This document shows positions 8,930 through 16,895 of a stretch of 64,000 nt of DNA, piece after piece. A program made the translations under genes and the position numbers. Under the pieces are notes generated by a model, which did not search any database, had not been told where the DNA came from, and worked only from the letters and a program-made list of their open reading frames with translations. The stretch's first letter is position 1. Every line of letters begins with the position of its first letter. Source of the stretch: CAXTSE01 sp964246985 (GTDB lineage: Bacteria; Actinomycetota; Actinomycetes; Actinomycetales; Microbacteriaceae); contig CAXTSE010000013.1 in assembly GCA_964246985.1 (NCBI GenBank), forward strand, positions 46,324 through 110,323, written 5' to 3'.

Positions 8930-10351
8930 GTGATCAAGCCAGACCTGACCCTCGAGATCCCCGCCGAGCTGGGTGCCGTGCACTTCGCCGGCATCGGCGG
9001 TTCGGGCATGAGCGGCATCGCCCGGCTCTTCCTCGAGGCGGGGCACCGGGTGACGGGGTCCGACGCCCGTGACACGGATGCGGTGGCAGAGCTGCGCGCG
9101 CTCGGTGCGACCATCGCCATCGGCCATGACGCCGCCAACGTCGTGGGAGCCGACACCCTCGTGGTCACGGGCGCACTGTGGCAGGACAACCCCGAGTACC
9201 AGTACGCCCTGGCGAACGGCCTTCCCGTGCTGCACCGGTCGCAGGCGCTCGCCTGGCTGATCAGCGGGCAGCGCCTGGTGTCCGTCGCCGGCGCCCACGG
9301 CAAAACGACCTCGACGGGCATGATCGTGACGGCCATGCGCGAGCTGGGCGCCGATCCGAGCTTCGTCAACGGCGGGGTCATCGCCGGACTCGGCCGCAGC
9401 TCGGCGTCGGGCTCGGGAGAGCTGTTCGTCGTGGAGGCCGACGAGTCGGACGGGTCGTTCCTGCTCTACGACACGGCGGTCGCGCTGATCACCAACGTCG
9501 ATGCCGACCACCTCGACCACTACGGCGACCAGGCCGCCTTCGAGGACGCCTTCGTCACCTTCGCCCAGAACGCGACCGAGCTCGTGGTCGTGTCGAGCGA
9601 CGATCCGGGCACTCTGGCCGTCATCGAGCGGGTGACCGACAGGCGGGTCATCACCTTCGGCTTCGCCGAGACGGCGGATGTGCGCATCACCTCGGTGACC
9701 GCCGACGGCCCGGTCGCGTTCACGCTGCGCTACGACGGCGTCGATCACTCGGCGCAGCTGCAGGTGCCCGGAGCGCATAACGCGGTCAACGCGGCGGGTG
9801 TCTTCGCCGTGCTGGTCGGGCTGGGCTTCCCCGCCGAGGCGTCGCTGGCGGGGCTCGAGACCTTCGCGGGCACCGGTCGGCGCTTCGAGCTGCATGGCAC
9901 CGTGCGGGGAGTGAGCGTCTACGACGACTACGCCCACCATCCGACCGAGGTCGAGGCCGCACTGGCCACGGCGCGCTCGGTCGTCGGCGCCGGCCGCGTC
10001 ATCGCTGTGCACCAGCCTCACCTCTACAGCCGCACGCGGATGATGGCGGGCGACTTCGCGGCCGCCTACGAGGCGCTGGCCGACCACACCGTCGTGCTCG
10101 ACGTCTACGGCGCTCGCGAGGACCCCGAGCCGGGCGTCACCGGTGCGCTCGTCGCCGACCGCTTCGACGACGCGTCGCGGGTCGCCTACCTGCCCGACTG
10201 GCAGGCCGCCGCCGACCATGTGGCCGCTGTGGCGCGCGAGGGCGACCTCGTCATGACCCTGAGCTGCGGCGACGTCTACCGGATCATCCCGCAGATCCTC
10301 GCGTCGCTCGACGCGCACTCCCCGTCGGGCGAGCCCTCGGCGGGCGTGTGA
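8930..10351 (+). CDS. murC: UDP-MurNAc-L-alanine (or glycine) ligase MurC
   Basis: First Mur ligase of the pathway, adding residue 1 of the stem peptide to UDP-MurNAc. It is 473 residues with a GTG start. The N-terminal Rossmann motif HFAGIGGSGMSG is at about residues 18-29, the P-loop GAHGKTT at 121-127, and the motif DDYAHHPTE, typical of MurC, lies in the C-terminal third. In B-type walls, common in Microbacteriaceae, residue 1 is often glycine; whether this enzyme prefers glycine cannot be told from sequence. The stop overlaps the ftsQ GTG. Confidence 0.95.
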   Translation: MIKPDLTLEIPAELGAVHFAGIGGSGMSGIARLFLEAGHRVTGSDARDTDAVAELRALGATIAIGHDAANVVGADTLVVTGALWQDNPEYQYALANGLPVLHRSQALAWLISGQRLVSVAGAHGKTTSTGMIVTAMRELGADPSFVNGGVIAGLGRSSASGSGELFVVEADESDGSFLLYDTAVALITNVDADHLDHYGDQAAFEDAFVTFAQNATELVVVSSDDPGTLAVIERVTDRRVITFGFAETADVRITSVTADGPVAFTLRYDGVDHSAQLQVPGAHNAVNAAGVFAVLVGLGFPAEASLAGLETFAGTGRRFELHGTVRGVSVYDDYAHHPTEVEAALATARSVVGAGRVIAVHQPHLYSRTRMMAGDFAAAYEALADHTVVLDVYGAREDPEPGVTGALVADRFDDASRVAYLPDWQAAADHVAAVAREGDLVMTLSCGDVYRIIPQILASLDAHSPSGEPSAGV

Positions 10352-11391
10352 AGCGACCCGAGGGGTTCGACAAGGCGGCAGCGGATCGCGCGGCCGCCGC
10401 GCAGAAGTCCCCGGCAACGGCGCGGTCGGCCCGCATCGCAGGCAGACGCACCGGCTCGGACTCGAACTCGGGCACGGGCCCGACCGCGCGTTCCGCCGCA
10501 CCGAGCGGACCGGCGGCGCCGGCCGCGAAGCCCGCCGCATCCGCACCATCGTCCGCCTTGTCGAGCTCGCCTGGTCGTCCTCCTCGGCGCGAGCGCGTCG
10601 CCGGCGCCTCCCGGCCCCGCAGCGCCCGCGCCGAATTCGCTGCCGCAGAGCGGGCTCGCAAGCGCGAGGAGCGCTCCGAGGTGCGGCGCTTCACGCGACG
10701 CTCGCGGCACCGGCGCATCGGCTGGATCACCGTCGGCTCGCTGCTCGTGGTGCTCGTGCTGCTCGTGGTCGCCGCCGTGTTCTCTCCGATGCTGGCCCTC
10801 AAGCAGATCCGCGTCGACGGAGCCCAGCGGATCGACGCCGCCGAGCTGCAGACGGCCCTGGACGACCAGCTCGGCACCCCGCTCGCTCTCATCGACCACA
10901 CGCGCATCCGCGACGACCTGTCGGAGTTCACCCTGATCCGCAGCTACGTGACCGAGATCGTGCCTCCCGACACCCTGCTCGTGCACATCGTGGAGCGGTC
11001 GACGATCGGAGTCGTGCAGCAGGCGGGAGGGTACGACCTCGTCGACCCCGCAGGCGTCGTCATCGACACGGTGCCCGAGCGTCCCGCCGGCGTCCCTCTG
11101 CTGCAGCTGGCAGCGGGCGATGACGTCGGCAGTCCGGGCTTCTCCGGCATGGCGCAGGTGCTGCTGGCGCTGCCGCCGGCGGTGCTCGCGCAGGTCGACA
11201 CCGTCACGGCTCGCACGCGGGACGACGTCACCTTCACCCTGGTCGGCGGCCAGCGGGTCGTGTGGGGGAGCGCCCAGTCGTCGACCTGCAAGGCCGAGAA
11301 CCTGGCGGCGCTGCTCCTCATCCACGCGGGCGCCGGCCCCGGCGCCTACGACGTCTCCGCCTGCGGGGTCCCCGTCTGGTCGGCGGGCTGA
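10348..11391 (+). CDS. ftsQ: Cell division protein FtsQ
   Basis: Bitopic divisome protein (FtsQ/DivIB), 347 residues. The first 125 residues or so are a basic, Ala/Ser/Pro/Arg-rich cytoplasmic tail, much longer than in enterobacteria. One transmembrane helix follows at about residues 126-150, and then a POTRA-type domain starting near the motif LKQIRVDGAQRI. It overlaps the murC stop in GTGA and is the last gene before the ftsZ intergenic region. Neither ftsL nor ftsB is seen between murC and ftsZ, which is normal for this phylum. Confidence 0.9.
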   Translation: MKRPEGFDKAAADRAAAAQKSPATARSARIAGRRTGSDSNSGTGPTARSAAPSGPAAPAAKPAASAPSSALSSSPGRPPRRERVAGASRPRSARAEFAAAERARKREERSEVRRFTRRSRHRRIGWITVGSLLVVLVLLVVAAVFSPMLALKQIRVDGAQRIDAAELQTALDDQLGTPLALIDHTRIRDDLSEFTLIRSYVTEIVPPDTLLVHIVERSTIGVVQQAGGYDLVDPAGVVIDTVPERPAGVPLLQLAAGDDVGSPGFSGMAQVLLALPPAVLAQVDTVTARTRDDVTFTLVGGQRVVWGSAQSSTCKAENLAALLLIHAGAGPGAYDVSACGVPVWSAG

Positions 11392-11613
11392 CGCCTCCTC
11401 ATCCTCGCGAGTTGCGTCCCGTGGCGGGTCGCTCGGATGCGGGACCCGCACGGGAACGCAACTCGGGACACGCGAGCGGCGACACGCGGTCCGCTTGACG
11501 CCCGCTTCGGGTCGCCGACCGTACCGTGATGAGCGGACATGGTACTGAGAAAGACTCTGGACTTCAAGTAGAGGTTGAGACTTTCGGTACATCACGCAAC
11601 ACGGAGGCCGGAC
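11392..11613 (+). promoter_or_regulatory. ftsQ-ftsZ intergenic region (ftsZ control region)
   Basis: This 222-bp gap is one of the longest within the dcw cluster and sits just before ftsZ, where actinobacteria usually carry dedicated ftsZ promoters. Its first part is filled by a very stable hairpin (listed separately). Candidate promoter elements are TTGACG at 11495-11500 and TACCGT at 11522-11527, but their spacing of 21 nt is too wide to be convincing as a pair. A GGAGG ribosome site at about 11603-11607 precedes the ftsZ GTG. Confidence 0.5.
11408..11465. terminator. Strong hairpin between ftsQ and ftsZ
   Basis: Arms at 11408-11430 and 11443-11465 are reverse complements apart from a single-base bulge on each side. 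The paired blocks are 10, 6 and 6 bp and the loop is 12 nt. There is no T-run after it, so it could be an intrinsic terminator of the weak-tail type common in high-GC genomes, an mRNA stability element, or a repeated palindrome. Confidence 0.6.
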
Positions 11614-12789
11614 GTGACATCGAACCAGAACTACCTCGCGGTGATCAAGGTCGTCGGCATCGGGGGCGGCGGCGTCAACGCCGTCAACCGCATGATCGAG
11701 CTCGGGTTGCGCGGGGTGGAGTTCATCGCCATCAACACCGACGCGCAGGCGCTCCTCATGAGCGATGCCGACGTCAAGCTCGACGTGGGCCGGGAGCTCA
11801 CGCGCGGCCTCGGAGCCGGCGCCGACCCCGAGGTCGGCCGTCGCGCCGCCGAGGATCACGCCGAGGAGATCGAGGAGGCCCTCGCGGGCGCCGACATGAT
11901 CTTCGTCACCGCGGGCGAGGGCGGCGGAACCGGTACCGGCGGCGCTCCCGTCGTGGCGCGCATCGCCAAGTCGATCGGCGCGCTCACCATCGGCGTCGTG
12001 ACCAAGCCGTTCGGATTCGAGGGCAAGCGCCGTGCGGCCCAGGCCGAGGTCGGCGTCGCGACCCTCAAGAACGAGGTCGACACCCTCATCGTCGTCCCCA
12101 ACGACCGCCTCCTCGAGATCAGCGACCGCGGCATCAGCATGCTCGAGGCCTTCGGCACCGCCGATCAGGTGCTCCTCGCCGGTGTGCAGGGCATCACCGA
12201 TCTGATCACCACGCCGGGCCTCATCAACCTCGACTTCGCCGACGTCAAGTCGGTCATGTCGGGGGCGGGGTCCGCGCTCATGGGCATCGGAGCCAGCAGG
12301 GGAGCCGACCGCGCCATCAAGGCCGCTGAGCTCGCCGTGGCGAGCCCCCTGCTCGAGGCGTCGATCGACGGCGCACACGGCGTGCTGCTCTCGATCCAGG
12401 GCGGATCGAACCTCGGAATCTTCGAAATCAACGACGCCGCCCGCCTCGTCCAGGAGGCCGTGCACCCCGAGGCCAACATCATCTTCGGTGCGGTCATCGA
12501 CGACACGCTCGGCGACGAGGTGCGCGTGACGGTCATCGCGGCGGGTTTCGACGGCGGCGACCCCGTGGTCAAGCCCGTGGCCGAGCGCCGCAGCACCTTC
12601 GTCGACGGACCCGTGGTGCCGCCGGTCGCGGTCGGCGCGGGTGTGGGCGCCGGCGCTGCGCTCGGCGCCGAGACGGCCGCCCTCGAGGCCACCGGCTGGT
12701 CGGCCGAGCCCGTCGCGCCCGTCCCCGCGGCGATCGCCGACGAGTTCGACGACGACGGCGACCTCGACGTGCCCGACTTCCTCAAGTAG
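11614..12789 (+). CDS. ftsZ: Cell division GTPase FtsZ
   Basis: Tubulin-like GTPase that forms the Z ring. It is 391 residues from the GTG at 11614, which is preceded by GGAGG with suitable spacing; an upstream in-frame ATG at 11575 would add 13 residues unlike FtsZ. The tubulin signature GGGTGTGGAP is at about residues 107-116, with NTDAQAL near the N-terminus and NLDFADV in the T7-loop region. The end of the protein, DVPDFLK, is the conserved C-terminal peptide that binds partners such as SepF. The next gene begins at the base after the stop. Confidence 0.97.
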   Translation: MTSNQNYLAVIKVVGIGGGGVNAVNRMIELGLRGVEFIAINTDAQALLMSDADVKLDVGRELTRGLGAGADPEVGRRAAEDHAEEIEEALAGADMIFVTAGEGGGTGTGGAPVVARIAKSIGALTIGVVTKPFGFEGKRRAAQAEVGVATLKNEVDTLIVVPNDRLLEISDRGISMLEAFGTADQVLLAGVQGITDLITTPGLINLDFADVKSVMSGAGSALMGIGASRGADRAIKAAELAVASPLLEASIDGAHGVLLSIQGGSNLGIFEINDAARLVQEAVHPEANIIFGAVIDDTLGDEVRVTVIAAGFDGGDPVVKPVAERRSTFVDGPVVPPVAVGAGVGAGAALGAETAALEATGWSAEPVAPVPAAIADEFDDDGDLDVPDFLK

Positions 12790-13491
12790 ATGTCCGAGCT
12801 CGGCGATCGCCTCGCCGATGTCGACAGTCGGATCGCCGACGCGGCCCGAGAGGCAGGGCGCGACCCAGCGGCCCTGACGCGCATCGTCGTCACGAAGTTC
12901 CATCCGGTCGAGCTCCTCCGCGAGCTGCACGCGCTCGGCGTACGCGACATGGGCGAGAACCGGCATCAGGAGGCGGCCGCGAAGGCGGCGGAGCTCGCCG
13001 ACCTCGACCTCGCCTGGCACTTCGTCGGCCAGCTGCAGAGCAACAAAGCGAAGGCCGTGCGCAGATACGCGAGCGCCGTGCACTCCGTCGATCGCGCCTC
13101 CCTGGTCGGCCCACTGGCTGCGCCCAGCGTCGACGCCGGTAACGCCGGCGCGCCCGCCGTCCCGCTCCGCGTCTTCCTCGAGCTCAACCTTACCGACGAC
13201 CCCGGTCGCGGGGGAGTCGACCCCGACGACGTGGAGAAGCTGGCCGAGCTCGTTCTCGCCGAGCCGTCGCTCGAGCTCCGCGGGGTGATGGCCGTTGCGC
13301 CGCTCGAGGGCGACCCGCGCGCCGCGTTCGCGCACGTCCGCGCCGTGTCCGACCGCATCCGCTCGCTGTCGCCCTCCGCATCCGACATCTCGACGGGCAT
13401 GTCGGCCGATTTCGCCGAGGCGATCCTCGAGGGCGCGACACACCTGCGCATCGGGACGGCAATCACCGGAAAACGTCCGACCCCCGGTTAA
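12790..13491 (+). CDS. YggS/PROSC-family pyridoxal phosphate homeostasis protein
   Basis: A 233-residue alanine-racemase-fold protein that binds PLP without known catalysis and buffers the PLP pool. The ATG follows the ftsZ stop with no spacer. The family motifs are present: VTKFHPVE (PLP lysine), GENRHQEA, WHFVGQLQSNKAK, and near the end LEGATHLRIGTAITG. Its place directly between ftsZ and sepF is the usual one in Gram-positive bacteria. Whether it affects division is unknown. Confidence 0.93.
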   Translation: MSELGDRLADVDSRIADAAREAGRDPAALTRIVVTKFHPVELLRELHALGVRDMGENRHQEAAAKAAELADLDLAWHFVGQLQSNKAKAVRRYASAVHSVDRASLVGPLAAPSVDAGNAGAPAVPLRVFLELNLTDDPGRGGVDPDDVEKLAELVLAEPSLELRGVMAVAPLEGDPRAAFAHVRAVSDRIRSLSPSASDISTGMSADFAEAILEGATHLRIGTAITGKRPTPG

Positions 13492-13523
13492 TCTCGACAC
13501 GACGACGATCCTCGGAGGACGAA

Positions 13524-13982
13524 ATGGCGAACCCGCTGCGCAAGACCATGGTCTACCTCGGCCTGGCCGACGAGGACTACGACGACGCCGTCCCCACGGC
13601 TCCTGCCGCGCCGGTCGCCGTCCCCGCGAGCGGCAACCGCGCGCCGGTCACGCCGCTCCGTCGCCCCGCCACGACGAGCCGGCACGCCGCTCCGTCGGGC
13701 ATGAACGAGATCCTCACCGTGCACCCGCGTCAGTACAAGGACGCGCAGATGATCGCCGAGACGTTCCGCGAGGGCGTCCCCGTCATCATGAACCTGTCCC
13801 AGATGAACGAGGCGGATGCGCGGCGCCTGATCGACTTCGCCTGCGGTCTCGCAGAGGGCCTGTACGGCAAGATCGAGCGCGTCACCGCCAAGGTCTTCCT
13901 CCTGTCGCCCGAGCACGTCGCCGTCAGCGGCGAGCAGGGCGAGGTCGAGTCCGAGGTCGAGGCGGGCTTCTTCGCCCAGTAG
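13524..13982 (+). CDS. sepF: Cell division protein SepF
   Basis: Z-ring membrane anchor, 152 residues. An amphipathic N-terminus (MANPLRKTMVYLGL) is followed by a Pro/Ala linker and a C-terminal SepF/DUF552 domain beginning near residue 63 with a LTVHPRQYKDAQMIAE segment. A GGAGGA ribosome site lies 5 bases before the ATG. In actinobacteria SepF is the main membrane tether of FtsZ because FtsA is missing, and no ftsA is seen here. A YggT-type gene would be expected next but is absent. Confidence 0.94.
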   Translation: MANPLRKTMVYLGLADEDYDDAVPTAPAAPVAVPASGNRAPVTPLRRPATTSRHAAPSGMNEILTVHPRQYKDAQMIAETFREGVPVIMNLSQMNEADARRLIDFACGLAEGLYGKIERVTAKVFLLSPEHVAVSGEQGEVESEVEAGFFAQ

Positions 13983-14168
13983 GGCGTCGCCGCGGGCGAT
14001 CCGCGGCGTTCCCGAGGCCCGGCGGGCGACCACAGGGTCGCCCTGATGCGGGTGTGTACTCTGGGACTCTCACTCTCAGGGTGAGACCGATTCTTGCTAC
14101 CGTAGGCAGGTGGCATCCGGGGCATCTCCGCATGCCCGGCGGCACAGACACGAAGAGGAAGTAGACGG

Positions 14169-15323
14169 GTGGTTTCCATGGCTCTGACACCGGAAGACGT
14201 GGTCAACAAGCGCTTCAACCCGACCAAGTTCCGCGAGGGCTACGACCAGGACGAGGTCGATGACTTCCTCGACGAGGTCGTCGTCGAGCTGCGCCGCCTG
14301 AACCAGGACAACGAGGACCTGCGCCAGCGCCTCCTGCAGGGCGAGGCCCGAGTCGCCGAGCTGCAGGCCGCCGCATCCGCCGCGCCGTCCGCGGCCGCCC
14401 CGGTCACGGTCGTCGAACCCGCCGCCCCGGCTCCGGCAGCTGCTCCGGTTCCCGAGCCGGTCGCCTCGTCGGTCGCCCTCGAAGACGCCAACAACACCAA
14501 CAACCTGCTCCAGCTCGCGCGTCGCCTCCACGAGGAGCACGTGCGCGAGGGTATGGAGAAGCGCGACGCGCTCATCGCCGAGGGGCACGCGGCTGCCGCA
14601 CGCCTCCTGTCGGAGGCCGAGGCCACCGGACGCGCCCAGCTGGCGGAGGCCGAGGCCACCGGCCGCGCGCAGCTCGCCGAGGCAGAGCGCGTCGGACGTG
14701 CCCAGCTCGCCGAGGCCGAGCAGGCCGGGCGCGCTCAGATCGCCGCTCTCGACGAGCAGCGCGTGGTGCTCGAGCACCAGGTCGAGGAGCTGCGCGTGTT
14801 CGAGCGCGAGTACCGGTCGAGCCTCAAGGGCTACATCGAGAGCCAGCTGCGCGAGCTCGATTCGACGAGTGTCGCCACGAGCACGCCGGCCGCGGTGACC
14901 GCGGGTCCCGTGGCCGCTGTCGCCCCGACGGACACACCTGCCGCACCCGCGGCTGAGGAGGCGCCGGCCGCCGAGGAGGCGCCGGCCGCCGCCGAGACCG
15001 CCGAGCCCGCCGCGGCGGAGCCCGTCACGTCGCAGCCCATCGCCATCCAGCCCGAGGCCGCGTCGGTCGAGGCCGCGCCGGTCGAGGAGCAGCCCGTCGC
15101 CGAGGCGCCGGTCGCTCCCGCTGACGACCAGCCCGGCGCAGAGGAGGACGCCGCACCGCAGGCGCCCGCCCAGCAGCCCGCGCCGGCCCAGCAGCAGCCC
15201 GCCACCGTCCCGCCGACGGTCCCCGCGGCCGCCCCTGCGCCCGCGTACAACGGGCCGCAGTCCGCCGACTTCGCGGCTTACCCGCAGCCCACCGAGTACC
15301 CGGGCTTTGCCAGCCCCAACTGA
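14169..15323 (+). CDS. divIVA: Polar growth scaffold DivIVA (Wag31-like)
   Basis: Coiled-coil scaffold that marks poles and directs cell-wall growth, 384 residues. The N-terminal lipid-binding domain contains EDVVNKRFNPTKFREGY and DEVDDFLDEVV. A central coiled coil holds four nearly identical 11-residue repeats of the form AEAExxGRAQL at about residues 147-191. A long Ala/Pro/Glu-rich tail makes up the last 150 residues. The GTG at 14169 has GAGGAAG 7 nt upstream; an ATG at 14178 is the alternative start and is the common annotation for the family. The end overlaps lspA by 17 nt. Confidence 0.92.
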   Translation: MVSMALTPEDVVNKRFNPTKFREGYDQDEVDDFLDEVVVELRRLNQDNEDLRQRLLQGEARVAELQAAASAAPSAAAPVTVVEPAAPAPAAAPVPEPVASSVALEDANNTNNLLQLARRLHEEHVREGMEKRDALIAEGHAAAARLLSEAEATGRAQLAEAEATGRAQLAEAERVGRAQLAEAEQAGRAQIAALDEQRVVLEHQVEELRVFEREYRSSLKGYIESQLRELDSTSVATSTPAAVTAGPVAAVAPTDTPAAPAAEEAPAAEEAPAAAETAEPAAAEPVTSQPIAIQPEAASVEAAPVEEQPVAEAPVAPADDQPGAEEDAAPQAPAQQPAPAQQQPATVPPTVPAAAPAPAYNGPQSADFAAYPQPTEYPGFASPN

Positions 15324-15933
15324 GCCGGCCACGCCGCGGGAGCCCCGTCGCGCCCGCATCCGCGTGCGCGCCATGGTGGTGCTCGCCGCGGTCGCTGTCG
15401 GTCTCTACGCCCTCGACCAGGGGTCCAAGCTCCTCGTCACACAGAATCTCGAGCTCGGCGAGCAGGTCGAGGTGCTCGGTCCGCTCCTCCAGCTGCACTA
15501 CGTGACCAACTCCGGCGCGGCGTTCTCGCTCGGCAGCGGCTTCACCTGGATCCTGTCGATCGTCGCGCTCGGGGCGATCGCGTTCATCATCGGCTTCGCG
15601 CCCCGCATCCGATCGCTCGGATGGGCCGTCATGTTCGGGCTGGTGCTCGGCGGTGCCCTCGGCAATGTGACGGACCGGCTGTTCCGCGAGCCGAGCTTCG
15701 GCCAGGGACACGTCGTCGACTTCCTGCAGCTGTACGCGTTCCCCGCGATCTTCAATGTCGCCGACATCGGCGTCACGTCGGCCATGGTCGTGTTCATCAT
15801 CCTGTCGATCCGCGGCGTCGGCCTCGACGGAACGCGCACGGCCACGGTGAAGACCACCGATCCCGACGCCGCGGACTCGGGCACCCCGAGCGACACGGCA
15901 CCCGCGGACGAGTCCGCCGGGCCGCGCACCTGA
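15307..15933 (+). CDS. lspA: Lipoprotein signal peptidase LspA
   Basis: Membrane aspartyl protease that removes the signal peptide of prolipoproteins after lipidation. It is 208 residues with four membrane segments. Conserved boxes are DQGSK in helix 1, NSGAAFSLG, GNVTDRLF with the first catalytic Asp, and HVVDFLQL...FNVADIGV with the second Asp. A 20-residue basic N-terminus and a 35-residue Asp/Thr-rich tail extend the core. The start is a TTG inside the end of divIVA, so the exact start is less sure than the identity. CtaC and Lnt in this window belong to the same lipoprotein pathway. Confidence 0.92.
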   Translation: MPAPTEPATPREPRRARIRVRAMVVLAAVAVGLYALDQGSKLLVTQNLELGEQVEVLGPLLQLHYVTNSGAAFSLGSGFTWILSIVALGAIAFIIGFAPRIRSLGWAVMFGLVLGGALGNVTDRLFREPSFGQGHVVDFLQLYAFPAIFNVADIGVTSAMVVFIILSIRGVGLDGTRTATVKTTDPDAADSGTPSDTAPADESAGPRT

Positions 15934-15935
15934 TC

Positions 15936-16856
15936 GTGGAGCGCCGCTCCCTCCCGGTTCCCGACGGTCTCGCCGGCGAGCGGGCCGACGCGTCCCTCGC
16001 CAAGCTGCTCGGCTTCTCGCGCACGTTCGCGGCCGAGGTGCTCGAGGCCGGTGGCGCCACGCTCGACGGCCGCGCCCTCGGCAAGTCCGACCGCCTGGAT
16101 GCCGGGGCCTGGCTCGAGGTCGAGTGGGCTCCGAAGGGCGAGCCGGCCATCATCCCGGTGAAGGTGCCCGACTTCGGCATCGTGCATGACGACGACGACA
16201 TCGTCGTCATCGACAAGCCGGTCGGCGTCGCCGCGCACCCGGCCAGCGGCTGGGACGGCCCGACCGTGCTGGGTGCCCTCGCCGGAGCGGGGTTCCGCAT
16301 CTCGACCTCGGGGGCGTCCGAGCGTGCCGGCATCGTGCATCGACTCGACGTCGGCACGAGTGGTCTCATGGTCGTCGCGAAGAGCGAGCGCGCCTACACC
16401 GAGCTGAAGCGGGCGTTCCACGACCGCGACGTCGACAAGATCTACCACGCGGTCGTGCAGGGCCATCCCGACCCGTTCTCGGGCACGATCGACGCGCCCA
16501 TCGGCCGCCATCCGAGCTCGGCCTGGAAGTTCGCCGTCACCGCCGACGGCAAGCCGAGCGTCACGCACTACGACACCCTCGAGGCGATGCGGAGCGCCAC
16601 CCTGCTGGAGGTGCACCTCGAGACGGGGCGCACCCATCAGATCCGCGTCCACATGGCCGCGCAGCGTCACCCGTGCGTCGGAGATCTGCTGTACGGCGCG
16701 GACCCCACGCTGGCCGCGCGGCTCGGGCTCGAGAGGCAGTGGCTGCACGCGATGCGGCTCGGATTCCGGCATCCCGGCACCGGCGAGCCCGTCGTCTTCG
16801 AGTCGCGGTACCCCGCCGATCTGGAACACGCGCTCGAGGTCCTGCGGGCCGATTAG
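15936..16856 (+). CDS. RluD-type 23S rRNA pseudouridine synthase
   Basis: RluA/RluD-family enzyme, 306 residues, GTG start two bases after lspA. An N-terminal S4-like domain (ERADASLAKLLGFSR) precedes the catalytic domain. The motif HRLDVGTSGLMV contains the catalytic Asp, and the family signature TGRTHQIRVHMA follows. The lspA-rluD pairing is very widespread in bacteria. The exact uridines modified cannot be told from sequence. Confidence 0.92.
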   Translation: MERRSLPVPDGLAGERADASLAKLLGFSRTFAAEVLEAGGATLDGRALGKSDRLDAGAWLEVEWAPKGEPAIIPVKVPDFGIVHDDDDIVVIDKPVGVAAHPASGWDGPTVLGALAGAGFRISTSGASERAGIVHRLDVGTSGLMVVAKSERAYTELKRAFHDRDVDKIYHAVVQGHPDPFSGTIDAPIGRHPSSAWKFAVTADGKPSVTHYDTLEAMRSATLLEVHLETGRTHQIRVHMAAQRHPCVGDLLYGADPTLAARLGLERQWLHAMRLGFRHPGTGEPVVFESRYPADLEHALEVLRAD

Positions 16857-16895
16857 GGCCGGGTTATCCTGGGGGTCGACCCCTTCGGAGACTCA

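Noticed and set aside
11495..11527. TTGACG and TACCGT as an ftsZ promoter
   Set aside because: The spacing is 21 nt, outside the normal 16-19; kept only as a comment.
14084..14104. Stem CTCAC/GTGAG before divIVA as a regulatory hairpin
   Set aside because: Only 5 bp pair and the loop is small; likely chance in this base composition.
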